Shown piece after piece: positions 32,878 through 40,809 of a stretch of 64,000 nt of DNA. Position 1 is the first letter of the stretch; every line of letters starts with the position of its first letter. Origin of the DNA: an uncultured Rhizobiaceae bacterium (GTDB taxonomy: Bacteria > Pseudomonadota > Alphaproteobacteria > Rhizobiales > Rhizobiaceae). The position numbers and the translations under genes are program-made. The notes beneath the pieces were generated by a model. The model ran no database searches, had not been told where the DNA came from, and worked only from the letters and a program-made list of their open reading frames with translations. The stretch spans positions 234,551 through 298,550 of the forward strand of contig CAMYMG010000058.1 in assembly GCA_947259295.1 (NCBI GenBank), given 5' to 3'.

Positions 32878-34318
32878 CCGCTTCGGCCGCCGCGGCGTCG
32901 ATCAGTCCGTAGCCGTAGTCGGCATCGCGTCCAGTTTCGCCGAGGTCCTTTGCCGTCGCCGAGAGCGCCGCCTCGACCCAGTCGGCGGAGCGGTCGGGCT
33001 GGTTGTGGATAAGGTTGGCGATGGCGCCCGAGACGATCGCCGCTGCGAAGGAGGTTCCGGTGACCAGGTCCTGGCCTCCGCCGACCGGGGCCATCATGTT
33101 GACGCCGGGCGCCGAGACGAAGACATAGGGCCCGCGATTGGCCTCTTGCATCAGCTGATCCTTGTCGTCCGTCGCTGTCACCGCGATCACGCTGTCATAG
33201 GCGGCCGGGTAGCCGTAGGGCGCTTTCGGACCATTGTTGCCGGCGGCTGCCACCAGCACCATGTCGCGATCGCGGGCGGCGGCGCAGGCGGCCTGCAGAA
33301 ATTCATTGTCCGGCCCGACGAAGCTCATGTTGATGATGCGCACATCCTGCTCGGCCGCCCAGTCGAGCGCCGCCAGGATGATATCCATGGTCGAGCGGCC
33401 GCCCTCGAAGGCCCGGGCGTGGTAGATTTTCGAGCCGGGCGCCATGCCCGGCAGGTCGCCGATGCCGGCAATCAGCCCGGCGACGGAAGTGGCGTGGTCG
33501 CGCACCGTGACCTCTACGCCCGGCATGGCGTCGAAGATGCTTTCGACGACGCCTTTGAGCGCCGGATGCGTTTCGTCGATGCCGGTGTCGATGACGGCGA
33601 TCCGGACATTCTCGCCGCTGGCGCTGTCAGGCGTGAGCGCGATCCGCTGGAAGGCATAGTTCTGGGCGCCGGCAGCCTGTTGCAGGTCGTAGATATGGTT
33701 GGGCACGCGCGCCTGCGTGCGGGCGTCGCCGGCCAGCTGCGCGAGCACCAGGCTGACCGGACGGCCGTCGGGGATGCCGAAGCGCACCACCGTCGAACCG
33801 AGCAACGTCGAGACGCGTTGCGAGCGGACCTCGAGGCCGAAGGCGGCCGCCAGCGCCGAAACCACGTCCGCGTCGCCATCGACCGTTACCAGCACTTCGT
33901 CGGGCACGAATTCGCCGGAGATGGCGACGGGCGGCGAGGCCGGCGGGACGGTCGCCAGGGATCCGGGCGGTGGCCCTGCTGCAGGCGAGGGATCGGGAGT
34001 CGCAGGTTGTTCGGGCGTTTCCGGGGAGGCGGTTTCGACGGCACCGGCCGCGGGCGCCGCGGGCTCTGGCTGTGCCGCGGGCTCGCGCGGCTCCGGATTT
34101 GGAAACAGGTCGACGAGCAGGTCCGGCAGCGCGATCGCCCCGGGCAGCGCCGGACGGCCATCCGGTCCACAGACGCCGCCTGCCGCCATCGTCTGGAGAC
34201 AGTCTAGTTCCGTCTGGGAGATGTTGGGGTCGTTGGTCTGCGCCGAGGCAGGCAAAGCGGCGAGACTGCTCGCCGCCGCAAAGATTGCCAGAAATCCAAC
34301 GCCTGCTCTAGCCGCCAT
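32870..34318 (-). CDS. Secreted S8 (subtilisin-like) serine protease of a sigma-factor operon
   Basis: A 482-residue exported subtilase. Residues 1-27 are a Sec signal peptide. Then come a Cys pair (C40, C50), a Pro/Ala-rich linker (73-132) and a propeptide-like domain (about 138-205). The catalytic domain (about 235-482) has the triad D244 (AVIDTG), H275 (RDHATS) and S423 (GTSFAA), with N361/N362 for the oxyanion hole. It acts in the periplasm or outside. Its start lies 11 bases inside the end of the anti-sigma gene, so it is coupled to it. The likely role is cleavage of the anti-sigma factor or of misfolded proteins in the response it controls; this is inference. Confidence 0.9.
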   Translation of the reverse strand: MAARAGVGFLAIFAAASSLAALPASAQTNDPNISQTELDCLQTMAAGGVCGPDGRPALPGAIALPDLLVDLFPNPEPREPAAQPEPAAPAAGAVETASPETPEQPATPDPSPAAGPPPGSLATVPPASPPVAISGEFVPDEVLVTVDGDADVVSALAAAFGLEVRSQRVSTLLGSTVVRFGIPDGRPVSLVLAQLAGDARTQARVPNHIYDLQQAAGAQNYAFQRIALTPDSASGENVRIAVIDTGIDETHPALKGVVESIFDAMPGVEVTVRDHATSVAGLIAGIGDLPGMAPGSKIYHARAFEGGRSTMDIILAALDWAAEQDVRIINMSFVGPDNEFLQAACAAARDRDMVLVAAAGNNGPKAPYGYPAAYDSVIAVTATDDKDQLMQEANRGPYVFVSAPGVNMMAPVGGGQDLVTGTSFAAAIVSGAIANLIHNQPDRSADWVEAALSATAKDLGETGRDADYGYGLIDAAAAEAVR

Positions 34319-34970
34319 CGGCCGGTTTCCTCCCGGGAGCCACAGTTTCGGCAAAAGGCTGGGCAGCAATAAGGCCGACGATCCTGTCGTAATCTTGCGC
34401 CGTCGCCGCCTCGATGCCGACCTTGAAGACGCCGCCCGCTGCCGGACCGGCGACGATCGTCGCGCCATTTTCGGCGAGGAACGCGGCAATATCGGCGATC
34501 GTCGCCTCGGGCGTAAACGTCACGAAGACGAAGGGCATATTCGCTGCGTCCTCGGTGCCGGCGATCTCGAAGTCGCCGCCCGGACGGCCGGGCTCCATAA
34601 CGGCCTGCACCAGCACAAGCGCAATGGCCGCGGCCGCGGCGCCCCAGGCGACCGACGCAGGCACGGCCGTCAGCCTGGCCCAAAGGCCGGCAAGCATCGA
34701 CGGGCTCTCGGAGCGTTCCGCTCCCACCTCAGCGTCCAGCATCTTGTTGAACCGGCTCAGCGCATCGGCCGGCGGACGCACGGCCTCGTTGGCCGCCGAG
34801 ACGCCCGAGAACTCGGCCTCGGCTTCCTCGAGTGCCGCCACCGCCGCCGGGTCGGTTGCCAGCCATTCCTCGACGGCTTCGAGATCGACGCCTTCCAGCG
34901 TGCCGTTCAGGTAGAAGGGCAGCAGGGTTTCCAGTTCGTCGCGGCGTGACATGTCTTCGGGCTCGCTCAT
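34308..34970 (-). CDS. Membrane anti-sigma factor with propeptide-like periplasmic domain
   Basis: A 220-residue single-pass membrane protein. The cytosolic N-terminus (1-80) has the helical anti-sigma fold (DELETLLPFYLNGTL, EEWLATDPAAVAAL) but lacks the HxxxCxxC zinc motif, so it is a zinc-free type. A transmembrane helix spans about 103-125. The periplasmic part (about 146-211) reads FVFVTFTPEATIADIAAFL, then ENGATIVAGP, then VFKVGIEAA: a beta-alpha-beta-beta-alpha-beta pattern like subtilisin propeptides (I9 inhibitors). The ATG at 34970 overlaps the sigma gene stop (ATGA) and fits the GGGG ribosome-binding site better than the ATG at 34976. Confidence 0.8.
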   Translation of the reverse strand: MSEPEDMSRRDELETLLPFYLNGTLEGVDLEAVEEWLATDPAAVAALEEAEAEFSGVSAANEAVRPPADALSRFNKMLDAEVGAERSESPSMLAGLWARLTAVPASVAWGAAAAAIALVLVQAVMEPGRPGGDFEIAGTEDAANMPFVFVTFTPEATIADIAAFLAENGATIVAGPAAGGVFKVGIEAATAQDYDRIVGLIAAQPFAETVAPGRKPADGG

Positions 34971-35539
34971 GGCCATCCCCTTTCGAAGCCGGCCGCCTGC
35001 AGCGCCTCGCCGAGTTTCTTGCGGGCATAGAACATGCGGGTCTTCACCGTAGCCACCGGAATCGACAGGATTTCGGCGATCTCCGTCACCGACCTGCCGT
35101 GGTAGTAGGCGAGATCTATGACCGAGCGCTGTTCCTCTGGCAGGGCGTTGACCATGCCGCGCAGCGCATTCGCCTTGTTGTCCTTCATGACGGCGACTTC
35201 CGGCGTATCGGCGGTGTCGGGCACGGCCGCCGCGTCGGCGTCGTCGATCCATTCCTCCTTGCGCTTGCGCAGATGCGACAGCGCCTTGAAACGGGCGATG
35301 CCGAGCAGCCAGGTCGAAACCTGCGAACGGCCCTCGAAGCCGGGCGCCTGCTTCCACAGCTCCAGAAAAACCTCATTCGCGATGTCGTCTGCCATCGATT
35401 CCGATCCCGTCTGGCGTGCCACGAACCGGAATATCCGGGCGTGGTGGCGCATGAACAGGAGCCGCACGGCAGCGCGATCGCCCTTTGCGACGCGTCCGAC
35501 CAGTTCGAGGTCGGACTGCTGGCTTGGCGCGGCGGTCAT
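34967..35539 (-). CDS. ECF-type RNA polymerase sigma factor
   Basis: A 190-residue sigma-70-family factor with only regions 2 and 4. Region 2 (about 10-95) has LFMRHHARIFRFVARQTGSESMADDIANEVFLELWKQ with the -10-recognition segment and WLLGIARFKALSHLRKR. Region 4 (about 125-185) has LPEEQRSVIDLAYYHGRSVTEIAEIL and VATVKTRMFYARKKL, the helix-turn-helix for the -35. It is the first gene of a sigma/anti-sigma/protease operon. No matching autoregulatory promoter was firmly found upstream. The stimulus is unknown. Confidence 0.93.
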   Translation of the reverse strand: MTAAPSQQSDLELVGRVAKGDRAAVRLLFMRHHARIFRFVARQTGSESMADDIANEVFLELWKQAPGFEGRSQVSTWLLGIARFKALSHLRKRKEEWIDDADAAAVPDTADTPEVAVMKDNKANALRGMVNALPEEQRSVIDLAYYHGRSVTEIAEILSIPVATVKTRMFYARKKLGEALQAAGFERGWP

Positions 35540-35687
35540 GGCTGGCGCGCGGCTCCTAGGCCTCTGTCGCGACCAGGCTCGAAAAGGTTCACCGGCAATC
35601 CCTCAATTTCGGTCCTGAAGGCTTAACCCATGAAGGCGCGGCGTTCCAACCCGTATTCCGTTGGGTCAGGTCCGTCGCGGGCGTCAG

Positions 35688-36590
35688 TTACCCTGCCGCG
35701 AGCGCGGCGTCGACATCCTTGCCGTGCGGGATCGAAGGCTGTGCGCCCGGCTTCAGGCAGGCCAGCGAGCCGGCAGCAGCGGCCCGGCGGAGCGCCTGCT
35801 CCAGCGGCAGGCCGGCGGAGAGCCCGGCGCCGAGATAGCCGCAGAACGTGTCGCCGGCGCCGACGGTGTCGACCGGCGTAATCTTCAGCGCCGGCACGAC
35901 GAGATCGCCGTCGGGCGTTGCCGCGAGCACGCCGTCGCCACCGAGTGTCACGATAACGGTCCGGCCCGTCGCTTCGACAAAAGCGCGCATGCGCGTCGTC
36001 CGGTCGCCACCCGCCAGCTTCAGCGCATCGGCATAGAGATCGAACTCGGTCTCGTTGGCGACGACATAGTCGGCTTCGGCCAGAAGGTCGACGGCGTCGG
36101 TCCGGAAGGGCGCGGTGTTGAGCATGCTGACCGCGCCAGCCTCGCGCGCGGCGGCCAGCGCCTTGCGAACCGCGGCGATCGGAATCTCGTGCTGCAGGAG
36201 CACAACCTCATTCTTCGCGAGCAGCGCCTTGTTCAGGTCGCCGGGCAGCACGGTGGCGTTTGCGCCGGGCACCACGGCGATGATGTTCTCGCCCTTATCG
36301 TCGACCAGGATCAGCGCCGTGCCGGTCGCCGCATGGGTCTCGCCGACACCGGACAGGTCGACCCTGCCCTGCTTGAGGCAGGCGAGTGCCTCGGTCGCGA
36401 ATGCGTCCTTGCCGACGGCACCGATCATGCGAACCTGGCCGCCTGCCCTCGCCGCAGCCAGAGCCTGGTTGGCCCCCTTGCCGCCGGGCGCGGTGCGGAA
36501 ATCGTCACCGGGCACGGTTTCGCCGCCCTTCGGCAGCCGGGTCACGTTGGCGATGAGGTCGAGATTGATGGAGCCGATGACGGTGATCAA
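35688..36590 (-). CDS. rbsK: Ribokinase (PfkB family)
   Basis: A 300-residue carbohydrate kinase. N-terminal MITVIGSINLDLIANV and the substrate-binding GGKGANQALAAARAGG (about 35-50), then the ATP and catalytic motif DTVGAGDTFCGYLGA (about 238-252) with the base Asp. Ribokinase phosphorylates D-ribose at the 5-hydroxyl. The start codon is TTG at 36590, directly behind GGGAGG within a hairpin. No ribose transporter is adjacent, so it may serve another route; a second PfkB kinase lies at 47681. Confidence 0.92.
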   Translation of the reverse strand: MITVIGSINLDLIANVTRLPKGGETVPGDDFRTAPGGKGANQALAAARAGGQVRMIGAVGKDAFATEALACLKQGRVDLSGVGETHAATGTALILVDDKGENIIAVVPGANATVLPGDLNKALLAKNEVVLLQHEIPIAAVRKALAAAREAGAVSMLNTAPFRTDAVDLLAEADYVVANETEFDLYADALKLAGGDRTTRMRAFVEATGRTVIVTLGGDGVLAATPDGDLVVPALKITPVDTVGAGDTFCGYLGAGLSAGLPLEQALRRAAAAGSLACLKPGAQPSIPHGKDVDAALAAG

Positions 36591-36596
36591 GAAAAG

Positions 36597-36615
36597 CCTC
36601 CCGGAATTTTCCGGG
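36597..36615 (-). promoter_or_regulatory. Hairpin overlapping the rbsK ribosome-binding site
   Basis: On the minus strand CCCGGAA-AA-TTCCGGG forms seven perfect pairs with a two-base loop, and the 3' arm runs into GGGAGG (36602-36597), the ribosome-binding site of the TTG-started rbsK. CTTTTC follows, so it could act as a terminator for the upstream alkyltransferase gene or as a translational control element. Confidence 0.45.
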
Positions 36616-36668
36616 AAGCTAGCCTTTGTTGAGGCGGCTTTCCAGCCGGCCGGTCCGCAAAGCTAACA

Positions 36669-37562
36669 TCAGGCCGACAGTTGGCCCGCCTCCCAGCCGA
36701 GGATGGCGCGCTTGCGCGTCAGGCCCCAGTGATAGCCGGTCAGCGCGCCGGACTTGCCGAGCGCCCTGTGGCAGGGCACCACGAAGGAAATCGGGTTGGC
36801 GCCGATGGCGGCCCCGACGGCACGGCTTGCGGCCGGCGAGCCGATTTCGGCGGCGATAGAGGAATAGGAGCGCGCCTTTCCCATCGGGATCTTGAGCAGC
36901 GCCTGCCACACTCGGACCTGGAAGTCGGTGCCGATCATGACGACGCGCAGCGGCTGCTCCGCACGCCATGCCGCCGGATCGAAAATCCTCGCCGCATAGG
37001 GCGCGGTGGCCGACATGTCCTCGACATAGGTGGCATTCGGCCAGCGGCCCGACATGTCGGCGAAGGCGGCGCGTTCCTCGCCCGGATCGTTGAAGGAAAG
37101 GCCGGCCAGGCCCCGGTCGGTGACCATCACCAGCGCCACGCCGAAGGGCGAAAGATGGTAACCGTAGCGGATGGTGATACCGTCGCCTCGTGTCTTGTAG
37201 TGGCCGGGGGACATCGCCTCGTGCGTCACGAACAGATCGTGCAGGCGGCTCGGGCCCGACATGCCGACCTCGTAGGAAGCCTCGAGCAGCGGCATGCCCT
37301 CGTCGAGCAGCCGACGCGCGTGGTCGAGCGTCACGGCCTGCAGAAAGCCCTTGGGCGACAGGCCGGCCCACCGGGTGAACAGTTTCTGCAGTGCGGTCGG
37401 CGTCAGGCCGACATCTGCAGCAAGCGCTTCCAGCGACGGCTGGTCGCGGTAGTCGAGGCTGATCTTCTCGACCACCCGGCGCACGGTCTCGTAATCGCCG
37501 CCCGTCGGGGTGATGTCGGTCTCAAGGATCGTCTCGGTTCTGAGTGGCATGTGTGCGTTCAT
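36669..37562 (-). CDS. AraC-type HTH/methylated-DNA-cysteine S-methyltransferase fusion (Ada-like)
   Basis: A 297-residue protein with an AraC-type helix-turn-helix domain (about 25-115; LEALAADVGLTPTALQKLF and SYEVGMSGPSRLHDLF) and a C-terminal alkylguanine transferase domain (about 210-297). The suicide cysteine is in FVVPCHRAL, followed by GYHWGLTRKR. Ada's N-terminal Cys4 phosphotriester-accepting domain is missing, so it should repair O6-alkylguanine without the methyl-phosphotriester switch. It may regulate its own gene. Start at 37562 follows GGGAG. A terminator-like hairpin lies after the gene at 36600. Confidence 0.9.
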   Translation of the reverse strand: MNAHMPLRTETILETDITPTGGDYETVRRVVEKISLDYRDQPSLEALAADVGLTPTALQKLFTRWAGLSPKGFLQAVTLDHARRLLDEGMPLLEASYEVGMSGPSRLHDLFVTHEAMSPGHYKTRGDGITIRYGYHLSPFGVALVMVTDRGLAGLSFNDPGEERAAFADMSGRWPNATYVEDMSATAPYAARIFDPAAWRAEQPLRVVMIGTDFQVRVWQALLKIPMGKARSYSSIAAEIGSPAASRAVGAAIGANPISFVVPCHRALGKSGALTGYHWGLTRKRAILGWEAGQLSA

Positions 37563-37650
37563 GGCAAAAATCTCCCGTGAACGCCAATATCTTCGCCAGC
37601 GGGCCGCTTCTCCACCCGATTCCTGCAGCTCAAGTCCGAATATGTCCAGC

Positions 37651-38139
37651 TTACCCGCGCTTGGCCCTGGCCAGCGCACCGGAGAAGGCCGAGGCGAAAC
37701 TCTCGCGGTCGTCCGGGTTGAGGAAGCTGCCGATCGGCACGCTTTCGCCGCGCGAATCGACGGCCATCGAGGTGATGCCGATCTCGGCATGGCGGGCGAC
37801 GGAGAAGCGCGACCAGAACGGGTTGAAATGGTGCGCCACGGCCCTGCCCGACGGCGCGATCTTGCGAATATCGAGGCTGGTGCGCGACACCGACACCTCC
37901 TCGCGGGCGCGGGCGGCGTGGTAGTTCAGCCGGAACGCACCGTAGACCAGCAGCAGGTCGAGACCGAAAAAGCCGAAAACCGGCCATGCGCCATTGGCGA
38001 GGAAGATTGCTCCCGTTGCAAGCCAGGCGGCCGAAAGCGTGCCCATGAGCACCATGAAGCCGGTGCGGCCGAGCGAGCGATGCGGCGTCAGCAGCGCCTG
38101 GAAGAAGGGCTCGTCGGGGGCGATGTTTGTGTCGCTCAT
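37651..38139 (-). CDS. DUF2244 family membrane protein
   Basis: A 162-residue protein of the DUF2244 family. Two membrane helices (about 30-50 and 55-73) are followed by FRLNYHAARAREEVSVSRTSLDIRKI and, near the end, IGSFLNPDDRESFASAFSGAL, the family's conserved tail. It sits head to head with the endonuclease III gene, 22 bases apart, an arrangement seen in many alphaproteobacteria. Function unknown; it is likely an inner-membrane protein. Confidence 0.85.
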   Translation of the reverse strand: MSDTNIAPDEPFFQALLTPHRSLGRTGFMVLMGTLSAAWLATGAIFLANGAWPVFGFFGLDLLLVYGAFRLNYHAARAREEVSVSRTSLDIRKIAPSGRAVAHHFNPFWSRFSVARHAEIGITSMAVDSRGESVPIGSFLNPDDRESFASAFSGALARAKRG

Positions 38140-38161
38140 GGCGCTCCATTATAGAGGGGCG

Positions 38162-38953
38162 ATGGCAGATCCCAAACAGAAAACCCGCGACAAAACGCGC
38201 CTGCGCGACGCCGCGGGCACCAAGCCGCGGCCCCGCCCGAGGCGGCCCCGGTCGCGGTACTCGCCGGCCGAGGTTGAGGAGATTTTTCGGCGCTTCTCTG
38301 TGCAGAGGCCGGAACCCGAGGGCGAGCTCGAACATGTCAACGCCTTCACGCTTCTGATCGCGGTCGTGCTGTCCGCGCAGGCGACAGACGCCGGCGTCAA
38401 CAAGGCGACGCGGGCCTTGTTTGCCGCGGCCGAAACGCCGCAGAAGATGCTGGCCCTCGGCGAGGAGGCTGTGGGCGAGCATATCCGCACCATCGGGCTC
38501 TGGCGCAATAAGGCCAAGAATGTCATCGCCCTATCCGAAGCGCTGATCCGCGATCACGGCGGCGTCGTGCCGGGCGACCGCGACGAACTCGTCAAGCTGC
38601 CCGGCGTCGGGCGAAAGACGGCCAATGTCGTTCTCAACATGGCCTTCGGCCAGCCGACGATGGCGGTCGATACGCATATATTCCGCATCGGCAACCGGCT
38701 CGGGCTGGCGCCCGGCAAGACGCCAGAAGAGGTGGAGGCCGGACTGGTCCGCATCATTCCGGAACAGTACATGCGCCACGCGCATCACTGGCTGATCCTG
38801 CACGGACGCTATGTCTGCAAGGCGCGGCGGCCGGAATGCGAGCGCTGTATCATCGCCGATATCTGCAAGGCGGCGGTGAAGACCAACACGATCCCGGCGC
38901 CGCTGGTGGAATTGTCACCGCTGCCCGAAACGGCCGCCGAACCCGCTCAGTAG
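38162..38953 (+). CDS. nth: Endonuclease III (base excision repair)
   Basis: A 263-residue DNA glycosylase/AP lyase. A basic leader (about 4-37, rich in Arg, Lys and Pro) precedes the core. The helix-hairpin-helix reads KLPGVGRKTANVVLNMAFG with the catalytic Lys, and AVDTHIFRIGNRLGL has the catalytic Asp. The [4Fe-4S] cluster is bound by C-x6-C-x2-C-x5-C in CKARRPECERCIIADIC. It removes oxidised pyrimidines. The ATG at 38162 behind GAGGGG is chosen over upstream in-frame codons, which run into the divergent gene. The stop overlaps the convergent DUF2214 gene. Confidence 0.96.
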   Translation: MADPKQKTRDKTRLRDAAGTKPRPRPRRPRSRYSPAEVEEIFRRFSVQRPEPEGELEHVNAFTLLIAVVLSAQATDAGVNKATRALFAAAETPQKMLALGEEAVGEHIRTIGLWRNKAKNVIALSEALIRDHGGVVPGDRDELVKLPGVGRKTANVVLNMAFGQPTMAVDTHIFRIGNRLGLAPGKTPEEVEAGLVRIIPEQYMRHAHHWLILHGRYVCKARRPECERCIIADICKAAVKTNTIPAPLVELSPLPETAAEPAQ

Positions 38954-39390
38954 CCGATGCCGCGCGCCATCATGGCGGCAAAGACGAGGATCAGCCCGAA
39001 AAAGCCGATTTCTGCCCGAAGCCAGGTGCGGACGGCGGCAATTTCGGCATCGGGGACGGCCGCGTCGTCGGCACGGCGCCAGGCAAGGATGCGCATGGTC
39101 GGACGGATCGACAGCAGTCCGACGATGACGAAGGCAGCCATCTTGCCCCAGAAGGCGTGGTTGGAGACGTAGTATTCCCAGCCCTTGAGGCCGAAGACGA
39201 CCCGGCAAATGCCCACCACGATCACCGCCATTGCGATGCCGCCATAGGCGCCGTCGATGCGGCCGAGCAGTTGCAGCGACTGCCCCGACAGTCCTGGCCG
39301 CACCAGAACCCATTCCGCGGCGAGAATGCCGGCGAGCGAGAACACCAGAATGTGGTGCAGAATGGCAAGCAGCAGATCGACGATGTCCAT
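38947..39390 (-). CDS. DUF2214 family membrane protein
   Basis: A 147-residue protein with four predicted membrane helices: about 5-25, 48-68, 80-100 and 124-144. Family features are the HHILVFSLAGILAAEWVL opening and the GKMAAFVIVGLLSIRPTMRIL segment. DUF2214 members are often predicted inner-membrane proteins with a conserved His pair at the start (here H12, H13), which might bind heme or metal, but this is not shown. The 3' end overlaps the nth gene by seven bases. Confidence 0.8.
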   Translation of the reverse strand: MDIVDLLLAILHHILVFSLAGILAAEWVLVRPGLSGQSLQLLGRIDGAYGGIAMAVIVVGICRVVFGLKGWEYYVSNHAFWGKMAAFVIVGLLSIRPTMRILAWRRADDAAVPDAEIAAVRTWLRAEIGFFGLILVFAAMMARGIGY

Positions 39391-39549
39391 TCCGTTTCCC
39401 CTCGGAAGCCCAGGTGCTGCTTAAACTTGGCCGAGCAGCATGCCGCTTTCAAGCCTGGCCCGGCAGGTTGCCTGATGTGCGCCAAACTGGCTCTTGTCCG
39501 GCGGCGCGGATTTGCTACCCACAGGGCGCGCCGCCGGAGACTGCCTTCC

Positions 39550-40089
39550 ATGCCCGACATCAAGCAAGCCCCTGTCATCGAGACCGAACGCGTGATCCTC
39601 AGGCCGCACCGGATCGAGGATTTCGACGCCTATCAAGCGATGTGGGCGGATCCTGGGGTGACCCGCTTCATCGGCGGGCGGGCTCATTCGCGCGAGGAGT
39701 CATGGGTCCGCTTCCTGCGCCATGCCGGCACCTGGTCGTTCCTCGGCTACGGCTACTGGGCGATCGAGGCCAAGGCCAGCGGCGCCCTCGTCGGCGAAGT
39801 CGGCTTCCAGGACATGAAGCGCGACATCGAACCGTCGATCGAAGGCGTTCCCGAGGCCGGATGGGCACTGGCGCCCGCCTTCCACGGGCTTGGGCTGGCA
39901 ACGGAGGTGGTGAGCCGCGCAACCGCATGGATTGACGCCAATGTCGGCGGCAGGACGGTCTGCATCATCGCACCGGAAAACGCCCCTTCCATCAAGGTCG
40001 CGATGAAGTGCGGATACCGTCAGCGCGTCGAGACCAGCTATCACGGCTCGCCCTCGATCATGTTCGAACGGGCCGCCTATATGGCCTGA
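39550..40089 (+). CDS. GNAT-family N-acetyltransferase (RimJ/RimL type)
   Basis: A 179-residue acetyltransferase. The opening IETERVILRPHRIEDFDAYQAMWADPGVTRFIGG is characteristic of the RimJ/RimL group that acetylates protein N-termini, amino acids or antibiotics. The acetyl-CoA loop is in APAFHGLGLATEVVSRA (about 121-137), and APENAPSIKVAMKCGYR completes the fold. Substrate unknown. It begins MPDIKQAPV at the ATG at 39550. Its stop overlaps the convergent TetR gene by 13 bases. Confidence 0.88.
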   Translation: MPDIKQAPVIETERVILRPHRIEDFDAYQAMWADPGVTRFIGGRAHSREESWVRFLRHAGTWSFLGYGYWAIEAKASGALVGEVGFQDMKRDIEPSIEGVPEAGWALAPAFHGLGLATEVVSRATAWIDANVGGRTVCIIAPENAPSIKVAMKCGYRQRVETSYHGSPSIMFERAAYMA

Positions 40090-40706
40090 CCGGGCACCTC
40101 TATCGCGCCGACCAGCACCTTGTTTTGCCGGCGAACCGCTGCCCTGAGATCGGCGATCGGCATGGCATCGAGCTTCACGAATTCCATGAACATCATGTTC
40201 ATGTTGTTGAAAATGATCTCGCCGGTGGCGCGCGTATCGGCGTCGAGCCGCACCAGGCCGAGGCGCTTCAGCCGGTCGACGAGTTCGCAGGTCTGGTCGA
40301 CAAGCGCCCTGTCGAGCGCAAAATAGGTCTGCCCGAATGGGCTGTCCGGCTGCTGCATCGAGGTCGCCATTGCCTGCCGCCACATCGCCTTGCTGAGATA
40401 GATCAGCGAATGCTCGAAATAGATGCCGAGAAGCGTGTCGATGGCGTCGCCGACATTCGCGGGCGGCGTGGCGACGACGCCGCGCCCGGCGTTTAGCACC
40501 TCATTGACCTCCATCGAGACGATGGCGACGAGGATGTCGCCCTTGTTGCGATAGTAGTTGTAGATCGTGCCTACCGAGACCTCAGCCGCGGCGGCGATCG
40601 CCTCGATCTTGGCGCCTTCGTAGCCGGCTTCACGAAACAGTTCCGCCGCCGCCTCGAGGATGCGGCGGTGCCTGTCAGCCTTGTGTTTGGCGCGTAGCCC
40701 GACCAT
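40077..40706 (-). CDS. TetR/AcrR-family transcriptional regulator
   Basis: A 209-residue TetR-type repressor. The N-terminal helix-turn-helix reads RILEAAAELFREAGYEGAKIEAIAAAAEVSVGTIYNYYRNKGDIL (about 15-58). The C-terminal ligand domain is variable, as usual. It is divergent from the solute-binding protein gene with about 100 bases between, so it probably controls the transporter operon. A TTGACT-type promoter and a repeated AATTG-TCA-GTTT element sit between them. The ligand is unknown, plausibly the transported amine. Confidence 0.9.
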   Translation of the reverse strand: MVGLRAKHKADRHRRILEAAAELFREAGYEGAKIEAIAAAAEVSVGTIYNYYRNKGDILVAIVSMEVNEVLNAGRGVVATPPANVGDAIDTLLGIYFEHSLIYLSKAMWRQAMATSMQQPDSPFGQTYFALDRALVDQTCELVDRLKRLGLVRLDADTRATGEIIFNNMNMMFMEFVKLDAMPIADLRAAVRRQNKVLVGAIEVPGQAI

Positions 40707-40732
40707 GCGCGGCGAGACTGCCTCGAAATCAG

Positions 40733-40764
40733 AATTGACTCAAGTTTGGAATTGGTTCAGTTTT
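40733..40764 (+). promoter_or_regulatory. Promoter and direct repeat upstream of the Pot-type operon
   Basis: TTGACT (40735-40740) and CAGTTT (40758-40763) are 17 bases apart. Two copies of AATTG-N2-TCA-GTTT-type sequence (starting 40733 and 40750, 17-base period) lie over them, a plausible binding site for the divergent TetR-type regulator. Repeats are imperfect. Confidence 0.35.
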
Positions 40765-40809
40765 TTCTCAACAGCCGAAAAGGCACCGGGAACACAGGAG
40801 ATGAAGACC

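Noticed and set aside
35625..35647. Autoregulatory ECF promoter (GGAAC ... GTT) upstream of the sigma gene
   Set aside because: The spacer is only 15 bases and the -10 poor, so it does not meet the known ECF consensus.
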